Notes under the pieces: model-generated | Database searches by the model: none | What the model was told of the DNA's origin: nothing | Seen by the model: only the letters and a program-made list of their open reading frames with translations | From: Oceanococcus sp051252075 | Lineage (GTDB): Bacteria > Pseudomonadota > Gammaproteobacteria > Nevskiales > Oceanococcaceae | Direction: 5' to 3' | Assembly (NCBI GenBank): GCA_051252075.1 | Contig: JBPOFU010000004.1 | Location: 54,567-118,566 of the forward strand | DNA: 64,000 bases | Translations under genes and position numbers: made by a program | In this document: piece after piece, positions 23,854-31,619 of the stretch | Layout: every line of letters begins with the position of its first letter | Position numbering within the stretch: the stretch's first letter is position 1

Positions 23854-25668
23854 CTAGAAGCTGTAGCCTAGGGACAGCGATACGTTGTCACGGTCTTGAA
23901 CCAAGTTGAAGCTGCCGCCGCCCCAATAGCGTTGGTAGCCTAGGCCAAGTTCCCATACTTGCAAATAGCTGGCACTGATGCCGGCCAGCAGTGTTTTACG
24001 CCCTTGTACAAAGTTGAGTACAGGGGTCGCGGACGTGCCATTGACGTCGTGTGATAACACCAGCGTTGGTGAAATGACAAAGCGATTCATTACGTTGTTG
24101 TAGGTAAAGCGCGCCGCCATGCGATAGCCCCAAGAGTATGCCGTGGCATAACCCGATTGCTGCGTCAGCGGGCGACCATTGCCATCGACAACACCAAGCG
24201 CACCGGCAACGATGGGATCTGCTGGCAGGTAGGTGGCTGGGCCTTCGTACAACAGTTCATCGTTGTCAGGCAGGCTGTGGATATGGCTACCAGCGATTTC
24301 GAGCAAGAATAGTGCTTGGTCATACCCTAACCACTTAGAGGGGCCTAGGATTTTTACCGTGGACACATCCCACTGACTTACGTCGTGGCGGCGCCAGCCT
24401 TGAATTTCCTCATTGGGCAAGAAGGGGCCAATTTGCGAGGGCAGCGGTGTGCGCAGACCAGCGAGTAAAATTTCCACATCCTCAATTTGCAGCGGTTGGT
24501 CTTGTTTGAAGCTGTATTCACCTTGCAAAGACAAACCTGCGAAGGGAAGCGTGGTATTGAAACTCAGGCCGTAGATTTTGATGTCTTCTGGGTACTCCAC
24601 AAAGTAACCACCTTGTGGTGCTGCGCCTTCAAAACCCAAGGGAGCGGCGGTACCGCTAATGACCGGCAAGCGACTGTGGTAATTGGCTGCGTACAAACCC
24701 AGATCTACTCCGCCTAATAACGGGGTAAACCAACGTAAAGCGCCGCCACCTTGGCCGCCGTCGTCCGGTTTTCGATCGGCTTTACGCGGAATGGCAGAAC
24801 CTAATGCTGCGGCTGCGCAAGCGCCGGGTGCGCTCAATTCTGGGCAGCGGCCAAAGCCGACTTCCGCCGTTTCACCACCAAAAGTAGCAAAGTCATTGGT
24901 GGCAAAAAAGGAACCGGACGGATCAGGTTCCGTGGCGCGCCAGTCGTACTGATAAAAGCCTTCAATAGAAACGTTGTCAGTGAGGTCGATAGAGGCCCAA
25001 GCCATACCCATAGGGATAAAGACTTCTGAAAGATCGACTCCAGGCACCCGGAGTTGGGATGCATCCGCCGCGACGATACTGTTGAGGCCATTGAGTACCA
25101 AAGTGGACTCGCCCCAGTTGAGTACTTGATGGCCGACACGGAAACTCAAGATACGATTGGCTACGTCAAAGCTACCAAAGATGAAGCCATCGAGTAGATC
25201 GGCATCATTGCCAAGGCGACCTTGCAACTGCGATCGACGACGCTGCAAATCTTCAGGCCCAGCTAGGCGGCCGGGAGCTCCTGCGTAATCTTCCTCGTCG
25301 AAAAAGTCTTGGTCCACCAGGACAAAATCGTACAAATAGCTGCCGCGAACTTGAGCGCCAAAATTGCCCCAATTCAGATACATCGTGGAGTTGAGTTTTA
25401 TCCCACCGGATATGAGGTCGCCCTTATCAAAAGCTAGGTTGCCGTCGTCTCCATTAGTGGAGTAGGCCCTACCTGCGACGCCGTCGGCTGTGGTATTCGC
25501 TCGGCCAATGATGTCTGGATTCTGTTTTTCTAGGCGCCAAGCGGCACCCGCAGTGACGGCATTATCGATACGTCCGTTAATCGGGCCAAGTTCGAAATCG
25601 ATGGCGTGAGCAAATGGGGAGGCTGCCAAAATCAGGCAGGCCGCGGTAGTCATGGGTAATGTTTTCAT
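23854..25668 (-). CDS. DUF1302 family outer-membrane protein
   Basis: A 604-residue exported beta-barrel. The signal peptide (ACLILAASPFAHA) is followed by the DUF1302 start IDFELGPINGRIDNAVTAGA. Typical blocks are LNSTMYLNWGNFGAQVRGSY, FRVGHQVLNWGES and VLNGLNSIVAADASQLRVPG. The chain ends in NVSLSLGYSF with terminal Phe. DUF1302 proteins often sit with MMPL pumps and are linked to uptake or export of hydrophobic compounds such as sterols or hydrocarbons. AGGAG precedes the ATG. It follows the lipase gene by 15 bases in one operon and converges with the MMPL/LolA-like pair. Confidence 0.87.
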   Translation of the reverse strand: MKTLPMTTAACLILAASPFAHAIDFELGPINGRIDNAVTAGAAWRLEKQNPDIIGRANTTADGVAGRAYSTNGDDGNLAFDKGDLISGGIKLNSTMYLNWGNFGAQVRGSYLYDFVLVDQDFFDEEDYAGAPGRLAGPEDLQRRRSQLQGRLGNDADLLDGFIFGSFDVANRILSFRVGHQVLNWGESTLVLNGLNSIVAADASQLRVPGVDLSEVFIPMGMAWASIDLTDNVSIEGFYQYDWRATEPDPSGSFFATNDFATFGGETAEVGFGRCPELSAPGACAAAALGSAIPRKADRKPDDGGQGGGALRWFTPLLGGVDLGLYAANYHSRLPVISGTAAPLGFEGAAPQGGYFVEYPEDIKIYGLSFNTTLPFAGLSLQGEYSFKQDQPLQIEDVEILLAGLRTPLPSQIGPFLPNEEIQGWRRHDVSQWDVSTVKILGPSKWLGYDQALFLLEIAGSHIHSLPDNDELLYEGPATYLPADPIVAGALGVVDGNGRPLTQQSGYATAYSWGYRMAARFTYNNVMNRFVISPTLVLSHDVNGTSATPVLNFVQGRKTLLAGISASYLQVWELGLGYQRYWGGGSFNLVQDRDNVSLSLGYSF

Positions 25669-25683
25669 GCGCTGGACTCCTGA

Positions 25684-27819
25684 TTATTGGGCTTGAGGGC
25701 AGTTGCCGCCAATTGGCAGGCAAGCCCCATTACTGGCGAGGAAACTGGCGACCTGGCGCTGCATTTCTACAAAGACCGGATCTTCCAGGGGGTTCGCTGT
25801 GGTCGGGGCTAACACGCTGCCATGATTTCCACCGTTGAACTGTATCCATTGACTGCCTTGCAGGACGCTAGGTGTTTCCACCGGCGGTGTAATCGTTGTC
25901 GGGCTTAAGCCTGCAGCGATAGCCAGGGGTTGGGTGCCGGAAAGCAATCCGGGAACGATCACATCATTTAATGCAGTATTCGGTACGACCTGATCACCTA
26001 TCACTTCTATTAGATGCAAAGCGCGGTCTTTCGCCGCGGTTTTCGCCCAATTGATTGGGTCCGCTGCATCTACAGATAGTTGCGCAAAGCGTAAGAAAAT
26101 TTCATAGCTGTCGGTGCCGCGTTCAATGCCAGCTGCTGCCAATCCGCCGGCAACCACGGGGCCAAAGTTGGCGGACGCATCCAGTAATTTTGGTATGCCA
26201 CCGCCCGGCATGGCTAGGCTCGCCGCTTTAATGTCTTGATTCACACCAAGCAATGTGCCACCTACGATGCCGCCCAGTGAGTGTCCCAAGAAATACACTT
26301 GATCCGTGTTGATGGTTTCATCTTGGGCAGAGCCGATACGCAAGCCGCCCAGAGACCGAATCAAATGGATTTGATCGGCCACAGATTGACGTATGTTGTC
26401 GCGCGAAGTGACCGGACGAGGCAAGTTAATGAAATGGCTACCAGAAGCATCCACTTCGCCATCATCATCAAGGTCCGCATCAAAAGTGCGCTCGGTGGTG
26501 CCTGGCACACGCAGCGGACTGCCGGGAGGCAGGCCGTGCAAAGGTTGATCGATGGCCACCGCCACCAAACCCGCTGAGGCCAAGGCCCCGGCGATGCCGA
26601 ACATCTGACTGCGATTGCCGGTGATGCCATGTAAGAACACCACCACGGGCCAGCCACCGGCAGGCATGCTGCCTTTGGGCCGAGTGAGCAGCAATGGGAC
26701 CAACAGGTCATCTTGCTTTAGTGGCGCCGGATAACAAATGGTGGTGCTTTGTGGAGGCAGTAAACCTTCGCAAGGAACGCCATTGGCAGGGAAGATGGTG
26801 CCGGCACTGATGACGCCGTCATTCTGCCAGTTAGAGGTCAGTATGTTTTCCGCCCCAGGCTTTTGGTAATACGGTAAGGAAAAGGCCCCCGCATAAATGT
26901 CTGGGTTTTGGTTGTCGGGTAAAGGTAGCGGTTCTGTTGGTGAACCCAAGGCTTGGGCCAAGTTCAAACCGCTAAAACCAGCTTGGATAAATTGAGCTCC
27001 GGCGCTGTCGTTAATTGATTTCAGCGTAGGTGTGATGGATTGGGTGGTGAAGGACCAGGCCATCGTCAAATCATCGCGCGCGATAGGGCCGCGTGAGTTG
27101 GGAGAGACCGCAGAGAGTTGTTGCAGGCCAGCGACAATCGGCGCTATAAATGTGGCTTGCAAAGCATCCAATTGAGGGATTAACTCCGGTTTGCCTAGCA
27201 GCGACAAAGAAGCCAATAAAGTGCTGCCAGCTTGTTCACTGAATACGGTGTCTTGATTTAGCGTCGAGAACAATTCATTGGCGACTGATCGTGCGCCATT
27301 GGGGCTCTTGATGTCTTTTGTCAGCCCGACCAAATAGCGGGTGGACTCGTCCAGCGGTTTTAACCAATCGACCAGGATGCGAGAGCTGCCTATAGATACC
27401 GGAGACAGGCTCAAACTGAAGTCTTCACCCGGAATAAGTTCGCGCGCCGTGCGGCTATCAAAGATGCGTACGCCGTTGCCAGATTGAGCTGGGTCGACCT
27501 TGCCTTGCAAGCTAAAGAACATAGCTGCAGTGGTAGACCAACCGTCCACGAGGCCCCAATCCGGCAGTGCCGCTAACGAGCCCGCTGGAGCGAGCGTGCC
27601 GTCGGCATTGTCGTCAGGGTTGTCATTGCTGCCCGGCTCGCGCCCAAACAGCAAATCGACGGGTACAGGGAGAATCGCACCACGCGTGTTAGTGGGTAAG
27701 CCCACAGGATCGAACAAGGGCTTAGGCCCAAAGTCCTCATCCAGACGCACATTTCCATCATCAGGGCTGCAAGCGCTTAGGCTTAGCAGAGCGGATAAAA
27801 CGACTAACGCGTTCTTCAT
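25684..27819 (-). CDS. VolA/Pla-1-like surface lipoprotein lipase
   Basis: A 711-residue lipoprotein with an alpha/beta-hydrolase lipase domain. The lipobox is SLSAC (Cys17). The N-terminal half is the Pla-1/VolA region (VPVDLLFG...LPDWGLVDGWSTTAAM...VDWLKPLDESTRYLVGLT). The hydrolase core has FLHGITGNRSQMFG (oxyanion region, near 396), the nucleophile elbow GHSLGG with Ser514, and a GGNHGS histidine near the C-terminus. In Vibrio cholerae VolA is a surface-exposed lysophospholipase that feeds fatty acids to FadL. Here the partner is the DUF1302 barrel encoded 15 bases downstream. GGGAGG precedes the start. Confidence 0.85.
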   Translation of the reverse strand: MKNALVVLSALLSLSACSPDDGNVRLDEDFGPKPLFDPVGLPTNTRGAILPVPVDLLFGREPGSNDNPDDNADGTLAPAGSLAALPDWGLVDGWSTTAAMFFSLQGKVDPAQSGNGVRIFDSRTARELIPGEDFSLSLSPVSIGSSRILVDWLKPLDESTRYLVGLTKDIKSPNGARSVANELFSTLNQDTVFSEQAGSTLLASLSLLGKPELIPQLDALQATFIAPIVAGLQQLSAVSPNSRGPIARDDLTMAWSFTTQSITPTLKSINDSAGAQFIQAGFSGLNLAQALGSPTEPLPLPDNQNPDIYAGAFSLPYYQKPGAENILTSNWQNDGVISAGTIFPANGVPCEGLLPPQSTTICYPAPLKQDDLLVPLLLTRPKGSMPAGGWPVVVFLHGITGNRSQMFGIAGALASAGLVAVAIDQPLHGLPPGSPLRVPGTTERTFDADLDDDGEVDASGSHFINLPRPVTSRDNIRQSVADQIHLIRSLGGLRIGSAQDETINTDQVYFLGHSLGGIVGGTLLGVNQDIKAASLAMPGGGIPKLLDASANFGPVVAGGLAAAGIERGTDSYEIFLRFAQLSVDAADPINWAKTAAKDRALHLIEVIGDQVVPNTALNDVIVPGLLSGTQPLAIAAGLSPTTITPPVETPSVLQGSQWIQFNGGNHGSVLAPTTANPLEDPVFVEMQRQVASFLASNGACLPIGGNCPQAQ

Positions 27820-28000
27820 GGTGTCCCTCCCATGTGTGGCTTGTTACCAAACTAACAGCTTTTACCTTATACCGTGAAGAGAATATGAAGAACAGTTTTT
27901 TCGGCACAGGAGCTCGATGTCGGCTGTGTCGTTTGCGAGCGCAAATTTATGTAACACCGGATGCAGTGTCTGGACGTTTCAATGCCATTACAATGGCGGA

Positions 28001-28402
28001 ATGACATTGCAAGATTTACAAGCCAGTTTCGAGCTTATGGGTTCTTGGGAAGAACGCTATGGCCTCATTATTGACCTCGGTAAGCAGCTTAAGCCCCTGC
28101 CCGAAGACGCCTACAATGAGGCCAATAAAGTGCGCGGCTGCATGAGTCAGGTGTGGATGACTTCCTTCACGGATGAAGACGGACGCATCCAGATTTTAGG
28201 CGATTCTGATGCCTATATCGTCAAGGGTTTAATCGCCGTTTTGCTGATCGTGTTTTCCGGGAAAACTGCGCAGGAAATCGGCACGATCGATATCGCTCAA
28301 GTGTTTGGCGAATTAGGACTTGAGCAGCACATCAGTGCCAATCGACGCAATGGCTTTTACGCGATGGTGCAAAGGGTCAGCGAAATGGCCGCTCAGGCCT
28401 GA
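28001..28402 (+). CDS. sufE: cysteine desulfuration protein SufE
   Basis: A 133-residue sulphur-transfer protein that takes persulphide from SufS/CsdA for iron-sulphur cluster assembly. The catalytic Cys47 lies in NKVRGCMSQVW, the family signature. I begin at ATG 28001 (GGCGGA upstream); the frame is open from 27917, but the extra residues look non-coding and real SufE proteins begin here. It stands alone, without suf or isc genes next to it. It converges with NfeD, overlapping by 10 bases. Confidence 0.93.
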   Translation: MTLQDLQASFELMGSWEERYGLIIDLGKQLKPLPEDAYNEANKVRGCMSQVWMTSFTDEDGRIQILGDSDAYIVKGLIAVLLIVFSGKTAQEIGTIDIAQVFGELGLEQHISANRRNGFYAMVQRVSEMAAQA

Positions 28403-28854
28403 TCAACCGGCTCGACCGTTAAAGTTCCTGCGTGCACCTTGACTACGACCACGGTGCTGCCTTCGTCTAAATCCGGGCCAGTGCAGCGCCAACTGGAGTC
28501 GGCCACTTTTACCCGGCCATTGCCATCGCGTAAATCGGTGACTAATTTCAGCTTGCGCCCCAGCAGATCTTGCCCCGCCTGATTCAAATGCGAAGCGGCA
28601 TCATCGTCAGGTGATGGAGGCGGATTGGCTTTTTGCCACATTTTGAAGGCCACGGTGCAGGACACCGCCACCACACTGAAGAAAATCAGCTGGCTATTCA
28701 TGCTCCAATCGCTGGTCAAACTGACCACGCCAGTGAGCAAGGCAGAAACCCCAAACCAAAGCAAAACGGCTCCTGGAATAAAGGCTTCCGCGGCAATCAA
28801 TAGCACGCCGGCTGCCAGCCAGTACCAATGCAAATTGGCGCTATCCCATTCCAT
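28393..28854 (-). CDS. NfeD family membrane protein
   Basis: A 153-residue short-form NfeD protein (YbbJ type). It has membrane helices HWYWLAAGVLLIAAEAFIPGAVLLWFG, LLTGVVSL and LIFFSVVAVSCTVAF. A C-terminal OB-fold follows (GQDLLGRKLKLVTDLRDGNGRVKVADSSWRC...VKVHAGTLTVEPV). It begins one base after the qmcA stop, so the pair forms an operon. NfeD proteins support SPFH proteins in membrane microdomains or membrane quality control. Confidence 0.92.
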   Translation of the reverse strand: MEWDSANLHWYWLAAGVLLIAAEAFIPGAVLLWFGVSALLTGVVSLTSDWSMNSQLIFFSVVAVSCTVAFKMWQKANPPPSPDDDAASHLNQAGQDLLGRKLKLVTDLRDGNGRVKVADSSWRCTGPDLDEGSTVVVVKVHAGTLTVEPVDQA

Positions 28855-28855
28855 G

Positions 28856-29770
28856 CTATTTCCCTGGTTTTTCGTTGACCGAGGCGAGCAAGTCTTTCAC
28901 GCCGGCCAGTGAACCAACCAAATTGCTTGCCTCTATAGGCAGCATGATGACCTTTTGATTGGGAGCAGCACCGATTTCTTTTAAAGCATCCGTGTATTTT
29001 TGCGCAATAAAGTAGTTAATCGCGTGCACATTGCCTTCGGCGATGGCCACGGAAACATCGTGAGTGGCTTTGGCTTCTGCTACGGCCAGACGTTCGCGAG
29101 CCTCGGCATCGCGTTGAGCTGCTTCTAGGCGGCCCTCAGCAGCCAGAACTTGGGCGCGTTTTTCGCCTTCTGCTTTTTGGACCTCGGATTCACGAAAGCC
29201 TTCGGCTTCCAGAATATTGGCACGCTTTTCACGTTCCGCTTTCATTTGACGACCCATGGCATCAACCAGATCTTTGGGTGGAGAAATGTCTTTGATTTCT
29301 ACCCGCTTCACTCGTGTGCCCCAAGCTTCAGAAGCTTCATCAATGATACGTAGCAATTTGATGTTGATTTCGTCTCGACGTGACAGCGCTTCATCCAAGT
29401 CCATCTCACCTAAAACGGAACGAATTGAGGTCATGGACAGATTAATGACGGCACGCATCAAGTCACGGACCTCATAAGAGGCTTTAGCGACATCTGCAAC
29501 AATGACGTAGACCACGCCATCGACCTGCACTTGGGCATTGTCTTTGGTAATAACATCCTGGGCAGGGATATCAACCACTTGCTCCATCACATTGACTTTA
29601 TGTCCGATGCGGTCAACGATGGGTACGATGAAGTGCAGCCCCGGCTCCAAAGTGTCGGTGTAGCGGCCAAAGCGTTCAACCGTGTAGCGGAACCCCTGGG
29701 GGACAACTTTGACCCCGAGAAAGACACCGACAATAGCTAGTACAAGCAGAGAAAAGACGAAAGTGGTCAT
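28856..29770 (-). CDS. qmcA: SPFH/stomatin-like membrane protein QmcA
   Basis: A 304-residue stomatin/prohibitin-family protein. It has an N-terminal membrane anchor (FVFSLLVLAIVGVFLGVKVVPQG) and an SPFH domain (RFGRYTDTLEPGLHFIVPIVDRIGHKV...VDIPAQDVITKDNAQVQVDGVVY). A long Ala/Glu-rich coiled coil follows (EAEGFRESEVQKAEGEKRAQVLAAEGRLEAAQRDAEARE). QmcA works with the membrane protease FtsH and with NfeD-type partners in membrane organisation. The NfeD gene follows one base later. Confidence 0.94.
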   Translation of the reverse strand: MTTFVFSLLVLAIVGVFLGVKVVPQGFRYTVERFGRYTDTLEPGLHFIVPIVDRIGHKVNVMEQVVDIPAQDVITKDNAQVQVDGVVYVIVADVAKASYEVRDLMRAVINLSMTSIRSVLGEMDLDEALSRRDEINIKLLRIIDEASEAWGTRVKRVEIKDISPPKDLVDAMGRQMKAEREKRANILEAEGFRESEVQKAEGEKRAQVLAAEGRLEAAQRDAEARERLAVAEAKATHDVSVAIAEGNVHAINYFIAQKYTDALKEIGAAPNQKVIMLPIEASNLVGSLAGVKDLLASVNEKPGK

Positions 29771-29865
29771 CAGCGGCGTTCCTTTTGGATGAGCAAGGGA
29801 ATGTGCTTAAAGCTTAGCTTAAATCACGCCTTTGTATATGCGGACGCCGCGAAAACCTATGGACG

Positions 29866-30513
29866 TTATTTGTTGCTGTTGGCCAGGGGCAGTAGTCGTA
29901 CGTGTTGTCCAGCTTGCTGGTTTTTTGCCAGCTGGATCATAGCGCTGGCAACGTCGCTACCGGCTATTGCACGATACGGTTTTAAAGGTCCGCACAGCAA
30001 ACTGTTGAGCAGTGGGGCCAGCTTTTGACCTACGGCTTCCGCAGGGCGTGAATCATCACGTTCGCCTAGCAATAAAGAGGGCCGTAAGATTTCTAGACTG
30101 GTAAAGTTCATTGCCCGCACGGCCTGTTCTGCTTGGGCTTTCACGCGGCTGTAGTAGGACGGCGATTTTTCGCTGGCGCCTAAAGCGCTGACGAGACAAA
30201 AGCTAGCTACTTGAGCTTTTGCAGCGGCTAGCGCGATAGCCACGACATAGTCGTGATCCACTCGCAGCAAACCCTGCTTACCGGCTTTGCCTTGCGTCGT
30301 GCCCAGCGCACACAATACAGCGTCTAAGCCACTGCAATCAGCCAGGTCGGCGAGTTGTTCGAAATCGACCTGTTGCCATTCCAGCTTCGCATCTTGCAGC
30401 GGCGCTTCACGGCGCGCCCACACCCGGACGCTATCGATGCTGTCGTCTGCCAGCAGCAGCGTTAGTGCATGGCTGCCGACCAAACCGGTTGCTCCGATCA
30501 GGCCAACTTTCAC
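29866..30513 (-). CDS. NAD(P)-binding oxidoreductase, HTATIP2-like
   Basis: A 215-residue atypical short-chain dehydrogenase-like protein. The Rossmann motif GATGLVGSHALTLLL is at residues 7-21; later come LDAVLCALGTTQGKAG, SALGAS and YYSRVKAQAEQAV with the YxxxK pair, and LRPSLLLGERDDSRP. It resembles the family of human HTATIP2/TIP30 and yeast Fmp52. The substrate is unknown. The start is GTG at 30513, in a GTGA overlap with the stop of the DAHP synthase gene, so the two are co-translated. Confidence 0.85.
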   Translation of the reverse strand: MKVGLIGATGLVGSHALTLLLADDSIDSVRVWARREAPLQDAKLEWQQVDFEQLADLADCSGLDAVLCALGTTQGKAGKQGLLRVDHDYVVAIALAAAKAQVASFCLVSALGASEKSPSYYSRVKAQAEQAVRAMNFTSLEILRPSLLLGERDDSRPAEAVGQKLAPLLNSLLCGPLKPYRAIAGSDVASAMIQLAKNQQAGQHVRLLPLANSNK

Positions 30514-31574
30514 TGTGCTTTGTTCTGGCGGCGTGTACGTACGGCTTGCGCCAGTCCACGCATCAAGATTTCTGTTTGTTCCCAGCCTAGGCAGGCATCA
30601 GTAATGCTCTGTCCGTAGGTGGGCGTTTCTCCAGGAGCTATATCTTGTCGCCCTTCGACCAGATGGCTTTCGACCATCACACCAAAAATACGCTCGTCGC
30701 CCGCGGCAATTTGTTGTGCCAAGTCTTCGGCCACCAAGAGCTGACGTTCATGCTTTTTCAGGCTGTTGGCATGGCTGCAATCCACCATTATTTTTGGCTT
30801 AAGCCCGGCTTTTTCTAACATCGCCGCTGTGTCGGCGATGTGCGTCGCTTCATAATTAGGGCCGCTGTTGCCACCGCGCAAAATCACATGGGTTTGTTCA
30901 TTGCCCGTGGTTTTGAAAATAGAAACCACGCCCTCAGTGGTGGCGGACAAGAAGCGGTGCGGATTACGAGCCGATTGAATGGCGTCAACCGCAACTTTCA
31001 CATTGCCATCGGTGCCATTTTTGAAGCCGACCGCACAAGACAAGCCAGAGCTCATTTCGCGGTGCAGTTGGCTTTCCGTGGTGCGTGCGCCTATCGCGCC
31101 CCAGCTCACCAAATCGGAGATGTACTGAGGGGTCAGCACATCCAAGTACTCGACACCAGCAGGAATGCCTGATTGGTTTAGCTCTAGCAGCAATCCGCGC
31201 GCTACGCGCAAACCTTTGTTGATTTGATAGCTGTCATCCAAATCCGGGTCATTGATGAGACCTTTCCAGCCCACCGTGGTGCGTGGTTTTTCGAAATACA
31301 CCCGCATGATGATGGCAATGTCGTCATGCAATTCGTCGCGCAGCGCAGCTAAGCGCTTGGCGTATTCCTTGGCGGCAACGGGATCATGAATAGAGCATGG
31401 GCCGACTATGGCCAATAAGCGATCATCCTCACCAGCCAAGATATTGGCAACATTGCGCCGTGCTTGGTCAATGGTGTCGGTTGCAGCCTGATCGAGGGGC
31501 AATTCCTGGCGTACCACTTCGGGAGTGGACACGGTTTGGATGGAGTCGATGCGCAAATTGTCGGTGCGTTGCAT
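30510..31574 (-). CDS. aroG: 3-deoxy-7-phosphoheptulonate (DAHP) synthase, class I
   Basis: First enzyme of the shikimate pathway, joining PEP and erythrose-4-phosphate; 354 residues, close to E. coli AroG (350). Motifs: LAIVGPCSIHDPVAAKEYA, MRVYFEKPRTTVGWKGLINDP, SWGAIGARTTESQLHRE, GFKNGTDGNVKVA, ILRGGNSGPNY and MVDCSHANS. I begin at ATG 31574 (MQRTDNLRI) because an open stretch of 20 more codons in front looks non-coding. Which feedback type it is (Phe, Tyr, Trp) cannot be told; the aroG symbol means the family. It diverges from hrpB with only 45 bases between the starts. Confidence 0.95.
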   Translation of the reverse strand: MQRTDNLRIDSIQTVSTPEVVRQELPLDQAATDTIDQARRNVANILAGEDDRLLAIVGPCSIHDPVAAKEYAKRLAALRDELHDDIAIIMRVYFEKPRTTVGWKGLINDPDLDDSYQINKGLRVARGLLLELNQSGIPAGVEYLDVLTPQYISDLVSWGAIGARTTESQLHREMSSGLSCAVGFKNGTDGNVKVAVDAIQSARNPHRFLSATTEGVVSIFKTTGNEQTHVILRGGNSGPNYEATHIADTAAMLEKAGLKPKIMVDCSHANSLKKHERQLLVAEDLAQQIAAGDERIFGVMVESHLVEGRQDIAPGETPTYGQSITDACLGWEQTEILMRGLAQAVRTRRQNKAQ

Positions 31575-31619
31575 GATGAAGGGCACTACAGTGCTGGGAA
31601 AAACTCGACATTCTACTGG

